Of a DNA stretch of 64,000 bases, positions 1-8,740 are shown piece by piece. The notes beneath the pieces are model-generated. The model was not told the origin of the DNA. It did no database searches and worked only from the letters and a program-made list of their open reading frames with translations. The stretch comes from Pseudobdellovibrionaceae bacterium (GTDB lineage Bacteria; Bdellovibrionota; Bdellovibrionia; Bdellovibrionales; Bdellovibrionaceae). The position numbers and the translations under genes were made by a program. Within the stretch, counting starts at the first letter, position 1. Each line of letters starts with the position of its first letter. Location: positions 3,193,934-3,257,933 of the forward strand of contig JAHBUV010000001.1 in NCBI GenBank assembly GCA_019637915.1. Direction: 5' to 3'.

Positions 1-16
1 TTCTTCCGCTCGGATT

Positions 17-778
17 TCACTCGAGGTCCGAGAGCGAGAGATCGAAGCGGAAGGTTTCGCCGCGCGCGTCGCGGGCCGTGAAGCACCCTTGTCGCTGGGC
101 CGAGACGTTGAAACCGGCGCCCCACCACCGGTAACCGGGCACGTCGCTGACGGTGTTGGCGCGGCTGCGGGGATTCTGCAGAAGCTCGAGGCGTCCCTCG
201 CCGCGGTTGTCGCCGACGAGATTGCGGGAATAAAACCGCCACTGCAGCCGACGGTCGCGGTCGAGCTCGCCGTCGGGCGTGCGCACCTCGAGCTGCTCGG
301 CGGTGTGGTACAGGATCTTCAGCTCGGGATCGGCGAGCATTTTTTCGTACAAACGCGCCATCTCGCGAACGGGGATCGGGGCGTAGTCGCGATCCCACTT
401 GTCTTGAGGGATGAGAAAATGCGAATGGCCCATGTCGGGGAAAAAGACGCCGTCGATGTAATCCAGGCGCCAGGCTTCCTCCAGATGGCGGCGCACGGAG
501 CGGATGAACGACTCCGGCAGGCGCACGGGCCCGCCGCGCGAAAGATCATAAGGCAAAATCCAAGCGGATTGGCTTTCATCCCAGAAAGCCCGTTGCGGCA
601 GTCGCCGGGGGGACGCCAGGATTTCCTGAAAGCGCGTGATCAAGGCGGGCAGACTGTAGGACCACTGGAAGTCCGAGGCCCGCAGAACCTCTTCGTTCGG
701 CGCGGGCGGCGGACATTGCGAAAAAGCCACAGAGTGGAGCAGCAACTTCAGAATCAGGGCGGAGAGGGACAGCGTCAT
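17..778 (-). CDS. Exported protein of unknown function
   Basis: Predicted 253-residue protein. The N-terminus has a hydrophobic core (about residues 3-18) followed by AFSQC, which looks like a Sec type I signal peptide; the residues before the Cys do not make a lipobox. The mature part is rich in Trp, Tyr and charged residues (for example YIDGVFFPDMGHSHF near the middle) with no motif I can assign. I chose the ATG at 778 because the signal peptide begins there; the open frame runs much further upstream but only as antisense of the pst genes. It is divergent from pstS, and the spacer holds a Pho-box-like site, so phosphate control is possible but unproven. The gene ends at the window edge with its stop codon visible. 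Confidence 0.7.
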   Translation of the reverse strand: MTLSLSALILKLLLHSVAFSQCPPPAPNEEVLRASDFQWSYSLPALITRFQEILASPRRLPQRAFWDESQSAWILPYDLSRGGPVRLPESFIRSVRRHLEEAWRLDYIDGVFFPDMGHSHFLIPQDKWDRDYAPIPVREMARLYEKMLADPELKILYHTAEQLEVRTPDGELDRDRRLQWRFYSRNLVGDNRGEGRLELLQNPRSRANTVSDVPGYRWWGAGFNVSAQRQGCFTARDARGETFRFDLSLSDLE

Positions 779-832
779 GCGGTGATGATGGCAAAAAGCG
801 CTCAGAAGGGCCGCGCGCGGCGCAGCGAAATC

Positions 833-850
833 CTGACAATTCCCTAACAT
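833..850 (+). promoter_or_regulatory. Pho-box-like site upstream of pstS
   Basis: Two 7-mers, CTGACAA (833-839) and CTAACAT (844-850), are separated by exactly 4 bp. The PhoB consensus is a direct repeat of CTGTCAT with a 4-bp spacer; each half here matches 5 of 7. It lies about 65 bp upstream of the pstS start, where phosphate-starvation control would be expected. Degenerate matches of this quality also occur by chance, so this is a candidate only. Confidence 0.45.
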
Positions 851-876
851 GAGGGCATGAAATGCCAGTGTTAGGG
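842..876 (+). other. Inverted repeat / possible leader hairpin of pstS
   Basis: CCCTAACA (842-849) is the exact reverse complement of TGTTAGGG (869-876), and inside it GGCAT (854-858) pairs with ATGCC (862-866) around a GAA loop. It overlaps the second half of the Pho-box-like repeat and precedes pstS by 37 bp. It could be an operator or an RNA hairpin in the 5' leader; there is no T-run, so it is not a simple terminator. Confidence 0.45.
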
Positions 877-913
877 TCGAGCCACGAAGCCAAACCACGA
901 TCGGAGCCTCACC

Positions 914-1897
914 ATGCTTTCCAGCATTTTTCTGAGTCTTTTCATGAGTTTCAACCTTCACGCCCAGTCCACGATCAAGATCGATGGATCGAGCACGGTT
1001 TTCCCGATCACGGAGGCCATGGCGGAGGAGTTTCAGACGTCCAAAAAAGGCGCCGTGCGCGTGACGGTGGGCATTTCCGGGACGGGCGGCGGTTTCAAAA
1101 AATTCTGCCGCGGTGAAACCGACGTGCAGGACGCTTCGCGCCCGATCTCTTTGTCGGAAATGGAAAGCTGCCGCAAGGCCGGCGTGAAGTACGTCGAGCT
1201 GCCCATCGCTTATGACGCCATCGTCGTGGCGGTGAACCTGAAAAACGATTGGATGACGGAAGCCGCGGTTCCGGACCTCAAAAAAATGTGGTCCCCGGAG
1301 GCGCAAGGCAAAGTCACGCAGTGGGACCAGGTGAACGCCCAGTGGCCGAAAGAAAAACTGAAGCTCTTCGGCGCGGGTTCCGACTCGGGCACTTTCGACT
1401 TCTTCACGGAAGCCATCGTGGGCAAGGCGAAATCCAGCCGCGGCGACTACACCGCCAGCGAGGACGACAACACCCTCGTGATGGGCGTCGCCAACGACCG
1501 TTTCGCCCTCGGTTACCTGCCTCTGGCCTACTACGAGGCCAATAAAGCGAAGCTGCGCGCCCTGCCGGTGAAAAACGCCGAGGCCTCCGCCAAAGTGAAA
1601 AGCGTTCTGCCCAGCCGCGAGACGGTGGAGAACGCGACCTACTACCTGGCGCGCCCGATCTTCATTTACGTCTCGGAGGCGTCCTTGAAAAAGCCGGAGG
1701 TGCGGGAGTTCACCGAGTTCTACCTGAAGAACGCCGCGGAGATCGTGCCCTCGGTGAAGTACGTGGCCCTGCCGGCCAAGGCCTACACGATGAGCCTCGA
1801 GCACGCGAAGAAGAACCGCGTCGGTTCCATCTTCGGCGGCAAAGAGCCCATCGGCATGAAGATCGAAGACTTGTTGAAGCGCGAAGCTTCGATGTAA
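914..1897 (+). CDS. pstS: Phosphate-binding periplasmic protein PstS
   Basis: 327-residue substrate-binding protein of the high-affinity phosphate ABC transporter. A short signal peptide ends near LHA|QS (about residue 18), followed by the family N-terminus [20 protein letters not shown]. Phosphate-contact motifs are visible: the SGTGGGF loop (about residues 55-61) and [12 protein letters not shown] (about 153-164). A GGAG ribosome site lies 7 bp before the ATG. It is the first gene of a pstSCAB operon, 10 bp from pstC. The protein captures inorganic phosphate in the periplasm and passes it to PstC/PstA. Family assignment is firm; the regulator is inferred from the upstream Pho-box-like site. 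Confidence 0.95.
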   Translation: MLSSIFLSLFMSFNLHAQSTIKIDGSSTVFPITEAMAEEFQTSKKGAVRVTVGISGTGGGFKKFCRGETDVQDASRPISLSEMESCRKAGVKYVELPIAYDAIVVAVNLKNDWMTEAAVPDLKKMWSPEAQGKVTQWDQVNAQWPKEKLKLFGAGSDSGTFDFFTEAIVGKAKSSRGDYTASEDDNTLVMGVANDRFALGYLPLAYYEANKAKLRALPVKNAEASAKVKSVLPSRETVENATYYLARPIFIYVSEASLKKPEVREFTEFYLKNAAEIVPSVKYVALPAKAYTMSLEHAKKNRVGSIFGGKEPIGMKIEDLLKREASM

Positions 1898-1907
1898 GGT
1901 TGGGGAT

Positions 1908-2831
1908 GTGAGTCGACTGACCGCTTTCACTTCCGCTGACCATCCGGTGCGTCGCTGGCGCCGGATGAAGGAGCGCTTCATCGAGGCGATCCTGTTCCTC
2001 GCCGCGACCTCCTCCGTCTTCGTGACTTTCGGGATCGTCTGGATCCTCGTCAAAGAGTCCATCCCGTTTTTCGCCCATGTGCCGCTCGGGGAATTCCTGA
2101 CCGGCACCGAGTGGACGCCGCTTTTTGAAAACGCCCGCTTCGGCATCCTGCCTTTGCTGTGCGGGACCCTGCTGTCGACCGCCATCGCTTTGTCGGTGGC
2201 GATCCCCCTCGGAACGGTGGCCGCGGCCTTTTTGTCCGAGTACACGAAGCCCTGGCTGCGCGAGATTCTGAAGCCGATCCTGGAGTTGCTGGCGGCGGTG
2301 CCGACGGTGGTCTACGGTTATTTCGCCCTGCTTTTCGTGACGCCGCTCCTGCAGAAGATCCATCCGGACCTGGGCGGGTTCAACGTCCTGTCGGCGGGTC
2401 TGGTGATGGGCATGATGATCGTCCCTTACGTGAGCTCCTTGAGCGAGGACGCCATGCGCTCGGTGCCGGGGCATTTGAAAGAGGGCTCCTTCGCTTTGGG
2501 GGCTTCGCGTTTTCAGACGATCTTCCGCGTGGTGATCCCCACGGCGTTTTCCGGCATGACGTCCGCTTACATCCTCGCCATCTCGCGGGCTTTGGGGGAA
2601 ACCATGGTGGTGTCCATCGCCGCCGGCATGCAGCCCAATCTCACGGCCAATCCTTTGGAACCGGCCGCGACGATCACGGCCTTCATCGTGCAGGTCAGCA
2701 TGGGCGATCTTCCGCACGGCTCCATCGGTTACCAATCGATTTACGTGGCGGGACTGACTTTGCTCTTTTTGACTCTGTGTTTTAATGTCCTCGGTCTATG
2801 GCTCCGTCAAAAGTACCAGGAGAAGGAATGA
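1908..2831 (+). CDS. pstC: Phosphate ABC transporter permease PstC
   Basis: 307-residue inner-membrane permease. It starts at GTG (1908), the first in-frame initiator after pstS. It has the six-helix MetI-like permease layout and the EAA-type loop facing the ATPase (ALGASRFQTIFRVVIPTAF, about residues 200-218). The pair with PstA forms the membrane channel for phosphate. The stop codon overlaps the pstA start (ATGA at 2828-2831), which indicates translational coupling. Nothing unusual compared with the family. Confidence 0.95.
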   Translation: MSRLTAFTSADHPVRRWRRMKERFIEAILFLAATSSVFVTFGIVWILVKESIPFFAHVPLGEFLTGTEWTPLFENARFGILPLLCGTLLSTAIALSVAIPLGTVAAAFLSEYTKPWLREILKPILELLAAVPTVVYGYFALLFVTPLLQKIHPDLGGFNVLSAGLVMGMMIVPYVSSLSEDAMRSVPGHLKEGSFALGASRFQTIFRVVIPTAFSGMTSAYILAISRALGETMVVSIAAGMQPNLTANPLEPAATITAFIVQVSMGDLPHGSIGYQSIYVAGLTLLFLTLCFNVLGLWLRQKYQEKE

Positions 2832-3772
2832 GCACCGCCGTTCTGCAAAGCGAGCGCGCTCAGGTCCTCGACATGCGCGCCAACATCCGTCGCCGCCAGT
2901 GGGTGGATCTCGCCTTCGGCGTGGCGGGGCTTCTGGCTTTGCTGTTCGCGTTGCTGACCTTGCTCGCTTTGATCATCGATCTGGCCATGACCGGCGTGCC
3001 GCGCTTGTCGTGGGAGTTCTTCACCAACTTCCCGTCGCGCTTTCCGGAGCGGGCGGGGATCCTGTCGGCCTGGGTGGGGAGTTTCGCCATCATGATCACC
3101 ACCGCCTGCTGCGCGATTCCGCTGGGCATCGCGGCCGGGGTGTATCTCGAGGAGTACGCCTCCAAGAACTGGCTCACGGGTTTGATCGAGCTCAACATCA
3201 TCAACCTGGCGGGCATTCCCTCGATCACTTTCGGGCTGATGGCGCTGGGGCTCTTCGTTTACCAGTTCCAGCTGGGGCAGAGCATCCTGACCGCCGGTCT
3301 GACCCTGGGTCTTTTGGTGCTGCCGATCATCATCGTCACGACACGTGAGGCGATCCGCACGGTGCCGAACTCCATCCGCGAGGCGGCCTACGCCTTGGGG
3401 GCGAGCCGTTGGCAGATGGTGTGGGATCATCTGCTGCCTTACTCTTCGGGCGGCATCCTGACGGGCGTGATCATTTCCCTGTCGCGGGCGATCGGGGAGA
3501 CGGCGCCCTTGATCACGGTGGGGGCTTTGACTTTCATCGCCTTCCTGCCCCATCCGCCGGTGATGGCGGAGTTTCCCTTCTTGTCCTTCCAATGGTTGAA
3601 GGATCCTTTCACGGTCATGCCCATCCAGATGTTCAATTGGGTGAGCCGTCCGCAGCCGGAGTTCCACGTGAACGCCGCCGCCACGGGCGTGATTTTGCTG
3701 GTGATGACCCTGGTGATGAACGGCATCGCCATCTGGATCCGCTACCGCTTCCGTCAACGTCTGAAATGGTGA
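2828..3772 (+). CDS. pstA: Phosphate ABC transporter permease PstA
   Basis: 314-residue permease, partner of PstC. The open frame continues upstream to 2798, but I place the start at 2828 because AGGAGAAGG lies just before it and the ATG overlaps the pstC stop. Six membrane helices are evident, with the EAA loop [20 protein letters not shown] around residues 200-219. PstB follows after 4 bp, so the three genes form one coupled unit. Confidence 0.95.
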   Translation: MSTAVLQSERAQVLDMRANIRRRQWVDLAFGVAGLLALLFALLTLLALIIDLAMTGVPRLSWEFFTNFPSRFPERAGILSAWVGSFAIMITTACCAIPLGIAAGVYLEEYASKNWLTGLIELNIINLAGIPSITFGLMALGLFVYQFQLGQSILTAGLTLGLLVLPIIIVTTREAIRTVPNSIREAAYALGASRWQMVWDHLLPYSSGGILTGVIISLSRAIGETAPLITVGALTFIAFLPHPPVMAEFPFLSFQWLKDPFTVMPIQMFNWVSRPQPEFHVNAAATGVILLVMTLVMNGIAIWIRYRFRQRLKW

Positions 3773-3776
3773 GAGC

Positions 3777-4556
3777 ATGACCACGAACACGAATCTCAAT
3801 CTGCGCGCCGAAGTCAAAGACCTCAGTTTCAGCTATGGGCCGAAGAAGGTTTTGAACAGGGTTTCGATGCCGATCTACGAAAACCGGATCACGGCTTTGA
3901 TCGGCCCTTCGGGCTGCGGCAAGACGACGCTCCTGCGTTGTTTCAACCGCATGCACGATCTGTACGCCGCCACCAACTACGACGGCGAGATCCTGCTGCA
4001 TCCGGAAAAGCGCAACGTCCTGGCCCGCGACGTGGATCCCATGGAGGTGCGCATGCGCATCGGCATGGTGTTTCAAAAGCCGAATCCCTTCCCGAAGAGC
4101 ATCTTCGAGAACGTCGCCTACGGCCTGCGCGTGCGCGGCGTGCGCAAGCGCAGCTTCATCGAGGACCGCGTTGAAAAGTCTTTGCAGCAGGCGGGTTTGT
4201 GGAGCGAAGTGAAAGATCGCCTTCCGTCGCCGGCGACGGCTTTGTCCGGCGGTCAGCAGCAGCGTCTGTGCATCGCGCGCGCCCTGGCGACGGAGCCCGA
4301 GATCCTGTTGTTGGACGAGCCCACCTCGGCCCTGGATCCGATTTCCACGACCCACATTGAAGAGCTGATCACCGAGCTCAAAAAAGATTGGACCATCGTC
4401 ATCGTCACCCACAACCTGCACCAGGCCTCGCGCACGGCGGATTACACGGCCTTCATGTACCTGGGCGACCTCATCGAATTCGACACCTCGGACAAGCTCT
4501 TCACCACGCCCCGCGACCCCCGCACCGAAAACTACATCACCGGCCGCTTCGGCTAG
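3777..4556 (+). CDS. pstB: Phosphate ABC transporter ATPase PstB
   Basis: 259-residue ATPase that powers phosphate import. Walker A GPSGCGKT is at 43-50, the signature LSGGQQQR at 156-163 and Walker B LLLDEP at 177-182, all intact. Length and motif order match PstB. No phoU follows: the operon ends here and the next base after the stop begins a 34-bp inverted repeat. Regulation by PhoU, if it exists, must come from elsewhere in the genome. Confidence 0.95.
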   Translation: MTTNTNLNLRAEVKDLSFSYGPKKVLNRVSMPIYENRITALIGPSGCGKTTLLRCFNRMHDLYAATNYDGEILLHPEKRNVLARDVDPMEVRMRIGMVFQKPNPFPKSIFENVAYGLRVRGVRKRSFIEDRVEKSLQQAGLWSEVKDRLPSPATALSGGQQQRLCIARALATEPEILLLDEPTSALDPISTTHIEELITELKKDWTIVIVTHNLHQASRTADYTAFMYLGDLIEFDTSDKLFTTPRDPRTENYITGRFG

Positions 4557-4590
4557 AAGGTACCGCCTACTTTCTGGTATCCCATCGCGT
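4557..4590 (+). repeat. Left copy of 34-bp inverted repeat
   Basis: Begins AAGGTACCGCC and ends CCCATCGCGT. It is an exact inverted copy of 5531-5564. It starts on the base after the pstB stop codon. The homology fades inward (CGAAAAG here, TGAAAAAG in the other copy). The two copies enclose the YcaC-like hydrolase gene. Confidence 0.9.
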
Positions 4591-4721
4591 CGAAAAGTCG
4601 CCCTCCACCGCACGTCTTCGGCCTTTTGAACACATGCTGTTTGCTTCACATGACGAGGCGCTATTGGCTTGCCGGGAAAAAGCCCCCATCCTGAACGGAA
4701 TCTTTTCCTCCAGGAGGTCAC

Positions 4722-5396
4722 ATGTCGATTTTTCAGCAACCGAAATCAAAACGGGCCATTTGGGATGCGGACGATTGCGCCTTGATCCTGATCGATTACC
4801 AGCCGGAGATGTTCTGTTCCGTGCGCTCATCCGATCCGGCGGCGATTGAAACCAATGTCGTTGCCGTCGCCAAAGCGGCCATGGCCTTTCAGATTCCCGT
4901 GATTCTCAGCACCGTGGCGGTCGAGATGGGGGTGAATCAGCCGACGATCGAATCCTTGCAGGGGGCCCTGCCCGGGGTCGTGCCCATCGATCGGACGGGG
5001 ATGAACGCCTGGGAGGACCCGGTCTTCGTTGAGGCCATCAAGGCCACGGGTCGCCGCCGTTTGGTGTTTGGCGCGCTTTACACGGAAATTTGTCTCGCTT
5101 ATCCCGTGCTCGAGGCTTTGCAGGACGGTTATGAGGCGAGTTTCATCGCCGACGCGGTGGGCGGTGAGTCCAAAGTGGAGCACGAGATGGCCATTTTGCG
5201 GATGATTCAGGCGGGGGCCGCTCCGAACACGACCATCGCCATGATCGCCGAGTGGTTCCGTGATTGGAAGTCGCTACGCGCCCAGGCCGGTCGTGAGGTG
5301 TTGATTCCCCTGTTCAAGGCACGCCGTCAGGCCGAGAGCGAGAGCATGCCGGTCGCACCAAAGGACACGACACTCGGGACCCCCGCCCCCCATTGA
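4722..5396 (+). CDS. Isochorismatase-like (YcaC-type) cysteine hydrolase
   Basis: 224-residue protein of the isochorismatase-like hydrolase superfamily, closest in pattern to YcaC. Visible features are the catalytic Asp in ILIDYQPEM (about residue 25), the motif RTGMNAWEDPVFVEAIKATG (about 91-110), and the nucleophile Cys in YTEICLAYPVLEAL (about residue 126). A strong AGGAGG site lies 6 bp before the ATG. The C-terminal 20 residues (SESMPVAPKDTTLGTP) look like an unstructured tail. The gene stands alone between pstB and an acyl-CoA dehydrogenase gene, enclosed by inverted repeats that suggest acquisition as a cassette. The natural substrate of this family is generally unknown. Confidence 0.85.
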   Translation: MSIFQQPKSKRAIWDADDCALILIDYQPEMFCSVRSSDPAAIETNVVAVAKAAMAFQIPVILSTVAVEMGVNQPTIESLQGALPGVVPIDRTGMNAWEDPVFVEAIKATGRRRLVFGALYTEICLAYPVLEALQDGYEASFIADAVGGESKVEHEMAILRMIQAGAAPNTTIAMIAEWFRDWKSLRAQAGREVLIPLFKARRQAESESMPVAPKDTTLGTPAPH

Positions 5397-5420
5397 CGGA
5401 CAAGCCGTGCCCTTGGTTTT

Positions 5421-5439
5421 TCAATCCTCAAAGGATTGA
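5421..5439. repeat. Short perfect palindrome after the hydrolase gene
   Basis: TCAATCCT (5421-5428), a CAA loop, then AGGATTGA (5432-5439). It lies between the hydrolase stop codon and the 61-bp palindrome. No T-run follows, so it is not an obvious terminator by itself. Nearby, CGGACAAGC occurs twice (about 5397 and 5448), showing that this spacer is repeat-rich. Confidence 0.7.
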
Positions 5440-5466
5440 CCCCCGCCGGACAAGCGGCGCGTCACC

Positions 5467-5527
5467 AAAAGGTGCCAGGTCCTGAAAGGGGAAGCACCGC
5501 TTCCCCTTTCAGGACCTGGCACCTTTT
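5467..5527. repeat. 61-bp palindrome with 29-bp arms
   Basis: Arms 5467-5495 and 5499-5527 are exact reverse complements around a 3-nt ACC loop; the core of the arm reads GGTGCCAGGTCCTG. Each arm is bounded by four A or five T residues, so a transcript in either direction would form a very stable hairpin followed by a U-run. It could work as a bidirectional terminator for the hydrolase gene, or be an extragenic palindromic repeat. It lies 3 bp from the right copy of the 34-bp inverted repeat. Confidence 0.9.
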
Positions 5528-5530
5528 TCA

Positions 5531-5564
5531 ACGCGATGGGATACCAGAAAGTAGGCGGTACCTT
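5531..5564 (-). repeat. Right copy of 34-bp inverted repeat
   Basis: Exact reverse complement of 4557-4590. It lies between the 61-bp palindrome and the start of the acyl-CoA dehydrogenase gene (22 bp further). The adjoining bases repeat the GTACC unit (GGTACCTTCTGTACC), which suggests a larger repeat family elsewhere in the genome. Confidence 0.9.
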
Positions 5565-5586
5565 CTGTACCTGCTACGCTGGTGGG

Positions 5587-7101
5587 ATGGAATTTTATCA
5601 GGTTGCCCCGAGTCTTTCGAATCGCTTCGAGTCGGATCCCCTGCTTCGGGATTCGTTGCAAAAACTTTTGCCGCCCGAGGTGTGGGCGAAGATTCAGCCG
5701 CATTTGCGGCATGTGGGGGAACTGGCCGTCACCGATTGGCTCGAATGGAGCGCCGACGCGGAAAGAAATATCCCGCAGCACGTGCCCTTTGATCCCTGGG
5801 GGCGCCGCCTCGATGAGATCCGCATGGCGGAAGGCTGGAAAAAACTCGAAGCCGCCGCCGCCACGGAGGGCATCGTCGCCAGCGCATACGAACGCCAGCA
5901 CGGGGAGTTCTCTCGCGTCTATCAAGCGGCTTTGTTGTACCTCTTCCATCCCTCCAGCGCTTTCGTGTCCTGCCCCTTGGCGATGACGGACGGGGCGGCG
6001 CGCGCCATCGAGCTCTACGGCGACGAGGAGCTCAGACAAAACGCCTTCCGGCATCTGACCTCACGGGACCCGAAGTCGTTCTGGACCTCGGGGCAATGGA
6101 TGACGGAGCGAACGGGGGGATCCGACGTGTCGGAGACCTCGACGATCGCGAAGCCCGCGCCCCAGGATAAAAACTGGAGCTGGCAACTGCACGGCGTGAA
6201 GTGGTTCACCTCGGCCACGACCTCGCCCATGGCGATGTTGCTGGCGCGTCCCGAAGGCGCGGTCGGCGGCAGCCGGGGCTTGAGCCTGTACTACACCGAA
6301 TTGCGGGATCAGGAAGGGCGCCTGAAGAACATCGAGATCCTGCGCCTGAAAGACAAGCTCGGCACGAAGGCCCTGCCGACGGCGGAATTGCAGCTGACGG
6401 GAACCCCGGCCCGTCTGGTGGGCGGCGAAGGCAACGGCGTCAAAAAAATCTCCTCTTTGTTCAACATCACCCGCGTCTACAATTCCATCTGCGCCATCGG
6501 CCACGCCCGCCGCGCTCTGGACCTGGCCTGGAGCTACTCCTGGGTGCGCAAAGCCTTCGGCAAAAAGCTCGTCGATCACCCCTTGCACCGCGAGACCCTG
6601 GAGTCCCTGGAAAAAGACTTCGCCAAGTCCTTCCGTTTGACCTTCTTCGTGGCGCATCTGCTGGGCCGGGACGAATGCGGCACGGCCAGCGACTCCGAGC
6701 GCACCTTGCTGCGCGCCCTGACGCCGATCGTGAAGCTGTCGACGGCCAGGACCTGCATGAGCATCTGCAGCGAAGCGGTGGAGGTTTTCGGCGGCGCCGG
6801 TTACATCGAGGACGTCGGCATGGCCCGCCTGCTGCGCGACGCCCAGGTGTTCTCCATCTGGGAGGGCACGACCAATGTGCTCGCCCTCGATTTCCTGCGG
6901 GCCTTGTCGAAGGAAAACGCCGGCCCGGTGCTGATGGAATTCCTGAAGGATCAAAGCGGCGCGGTTATCGACGAGATCCGCCTGATCCTGGCCCACGCCC
7001 TGCGCGGCGAGCAGGACGAGCTCGAGCGCAAAGCGCGCCGCCTGGCCCTGCTGGTGGCGGAGGCCGTGGCGATGCAACTTGAGAACCAGGAGGGATCATG
7101 A
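5587..7101 (+). CDS. Acyl-CoA dehydrogenase, AidB-like
   Basis: 504-residue FAD-dependent acyl-CoA dehydrogenase family protein; the length and motifs suit the AidB subgroup. The flavin-binding segment GQWMTERTGGSDVSET is at about 169-184, the C-terminal helical signature EVFGGAGYIED at 399-409, and IWEGTTNVLALD at 424-435. I start it at the ATG at 5587 rather than 5536, because the upstream extension is encoded by the inverted repeat. It may oxidise an acyl-CoA or have an AidB-type protective role; the sequence does not decide. It overlaps the haemoglobin gene by 4 bp (ATGA), so the two are co-translated. Confidence 0.88.
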   Translation: MEFYQVAPSLSNRFESDPLLRDSLQKLLPPEVWAKIQPHLRHVGELAVTDWLEWSADAERNIPQHVPFDPWGRRLDEIRMAEGWKKLEAAAATEGIVASAYERQHGEFSRVYQAALLYLFHPSSAFVSCPLAMTDGAARAIELYGDEELRQNAFRHLTSRDPKSFWTSGQWMTERTGGSDVSETSTIAKPAPQDKNWSWQLHGVKWFTSATTSPMAMLLARPEGAVGGSRGLSLYYTELRDQEGRLKNIEILRLKDKLGTKALPTAELQLTGTPARLVGGEGNGVKKISSLFNITRVYNSICAIGHARRALDLAWSYSWVRKAFGKKLVDHPLHRETLESLEKDFAKSFRLTFFVAHLLGRDECGTASDSERTLLRALTPIVKLSTARTCMSICSEAVEVFGGAGYIEDVGMARLLRDAQVFSIWEGTTNVLALDFLRALSKENAGPVLMEFLKDQSGAVIDEIRLILAHALRGEQDELERKARRLALLVAEAVAMQLENQEGS

Positions 7102-7478
7102 AATACCCCGTGCGCCGCCCTTTGGCGAACCGTGAGGACGTCCAGGAGATGGTGGACACCTTTTACGCGAAGGTGCGCCAGGATCCTTTGATCGGGCCGA
7201 TCTTTGATGATGTGGCGAAGGTGAATTGGGACGAGCACCTGCCGAAATTGTACGATTTCTGGAGCGATCTGCTTTTGGGTACGGACGATTACAAAGGCCG
7301 GCCCTTCCCCCCGCATCGTCCCCTGGGGCTCGAGATCCCGCATTTCGAACGCTGGCTGCAGCACTTCATCGGCACGGTGGACGAGCTTTTCATCGGCCTG
7401 AAGGCGGACGAAGCCAAGGTCCGTGCCCTGCGCATCGCCCGGAATTTTTCGATCAATCTCGGCCTGATTGAGATTTAG
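7098..7478 (+). CDS. Group III truncated haemoglobin
   Basis: 126-residue 2-on-2 globin. A Tyr at the B10 position lies in TFYAKVRQDPLIGPIF (Y23). The probable proximal haem His is H73 in PFPPHRPLGL, followed by PHFERWLQHF with the G-helix Trp, as in Campylobacter Ctb-type group III globins. It is cytoplasmic, with no signal peptide. Such globins bind O2 or NO and are often linked to nitrosative stress or redox metabolism. The coupling with an acyl-CoA dehydrogenase suggests a shared redox role, which is inference. Its stop codon overlaps the convergent polymerase/ligase gene by 4 bp. Confidence 0.9.
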   Translation: MKYPVRRPLANREDVQEMVDTFYAKVRQDPLIGPIFDDVAKVNWDEHLPKLYDFWSDLLLGTDDYKGRPFPPHRPLGLEIPHFERWLQHFIGTVDELFIGLKADEAKVRALRIARNFSINLGLIEI

Positions 7479-8740
7479 AAATCACTTCCGCGGCGGAAGT
7501 GAGCCGCATCCGATTGACGTCTCTGCCGCCAGACTTTCAGGGCCGCCACCAGGGCCAGCACGAAGAGAATCAGGTAGCGGTTCTTCGAGATGCTGAAATT
7601 CGATTCCGTCACCGAGCCCACGTAGAAAGTGATCTGCGCCGCGAGCAGACAGGCGGCGAGCGCATCCTCGAACAGGATGCCCGTCGGCCGGCGCACCAGG
7701 CGCCAGTTCAGCACGAGGAAGGACCCCAAAAACAGGACATAGCAAAGAAGCCCGAGGGCCCCGGTCCCGGAAAGGAAATGCAGGTACTGATTGTGGGCGT
7801 GGCTCTCGAACTGGTCCGTGGGCAGGTTCATGCGGTCGTAGTACTCGCGCAGATGCCGGCGGTTCTCGCTGTAGCCGACGCCGAAGATCGGGTGATCGAG
7901 GAACATCCGCCAGTTCGTCTGCCACAGCACCACGCGCTGGCCGTCGTAGCTGCGGGAGGGGTCAAAGGCCTCGGTCACGCGATCGCGCAGCACCGGCACG
8001 GAGAACGCGAGCAACACGCCCGTCACGACGACGGACAGGCTGAGGATCCAGCCGCGTTTTTTCCACAGCAAAGGCGGCAGGACCAGGGCGGCGGCCAAAA
8101 TGCCGATCCAGATCCCGCGGGTCATCGACAGCAGCACGGACAGATTGAGAACCAGGGCGATCAGCAGGAAGCCCCAGGCCGGCGTGCGGCGCTCTTTCCA
8201 GATCACCAGCCAGGCGGCGGCGAAACCCGCGGCGACCGGTCCCATGGTGTGGGCGAAGGGCATGGGGTTGTTGAAAAACCCGCCGACGCGACCGACGGCC
8301 TCGCCGGGGTGCAGGGGGCTCGCGTTCATCACCCAGGCCAGGAGGCCGAAGACCGCCGTCACCAGGGGCGGGGCGACGATCCAGGCGCCGTCGCGTTCAT
8401 CCAGGCGGATGAGGCTCAAGAGATAGATCCACAGGCCCAGTTCGAGCATCCAGCGGAATTCCAGAAAATTCCGCCACTGCTCGCGCCCGATGCCGACCTC
8501 GGAGCCGGCGACGACGAAAATCCCCACGGCCACCACGAGCAGCCAACCGACGCACAGATGCGCCAGGCGCGAAGAGCGGAATTTCGCCCACAGGGCGCGG
8601 CGTTCTTCCGGATGCTGGATCAGGCGGACGACGGCATAGATGAAAAGGAGACTCGCCGCCGCGTCCATCACCGATTGCGAGGTGAAGAGCGACAGCCAGA
8701 AGAAGAACAGCAGCCCGCGCAGGAGTTTCAGGCTGTCCAT
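7475..8740 (-). CDS. O-antigen ligase/polymerase family membrane protein
   Basis: 421-residue polytopic protein of the Wzy_C (O-antigen ligase WaaL / polymerase Wzy) family. About ten hydrophobic segments are visible, with the family loop near residues 265-320 containing YDGQRVVLWQTNWRMF, HPIFGVGYSENRRHL and FESHAHNQYLHFLSGTG (the conserved loop His is present). It starts at ATG 8740, sharing one base with the ugd stop (TGATG). Last gene of a five-gene minus-strand operon. It could attach O-antigen to lipid A-core or polymerise repeat units; with two ABC exporters nearby, the ligase role is more likely. No terminator separates it from the convergent globin gene. Confidence 0.85.
   Translation of the reverse strand: MDSLKLLRGLLFFFWLSLFTSQSVMDAAASLLFIYAVVRLIQHPEERRALWAKFRSSRLAHLCVGWLLVVAVGIFVVAGSEVGIGREQWRNFLEFRWMLELGLWIYLLSLIRLDERDGAWIVAPPLVTAVFGLLAWVMNASPLHPGEAVGRVGGFFNNPMPFAHTMGPVAAGFAAAWLVIWKERRTPAWGFLLIALVLNLSVLLSMTRGIWIGILAAALVLPPLLWKKRGWILSLSVVVTGVLLAFSVPVLRDRVTEAFDPSRSYDGQRVVLWQTNWRMFLDHPIFGVGYSENRRHLREYYDRMNLPTDQFESHAHNQYLHFLSGTGALGLLCYVLFLGSFLVLNWRLVRRPTGILFEDALAACLLAAQITFYVGSVTESNFSISKNRYLILFVLALVAALKVWRQRRQSDAAHFRRGSDF

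Noticed and set aside
17..2245. 742-codon open frame on the minus strand
   Set aside because: Only the last 253 codons (from ATG 778) look like a protein with a signal peptide; the rest is antisense to pstS and pstC.
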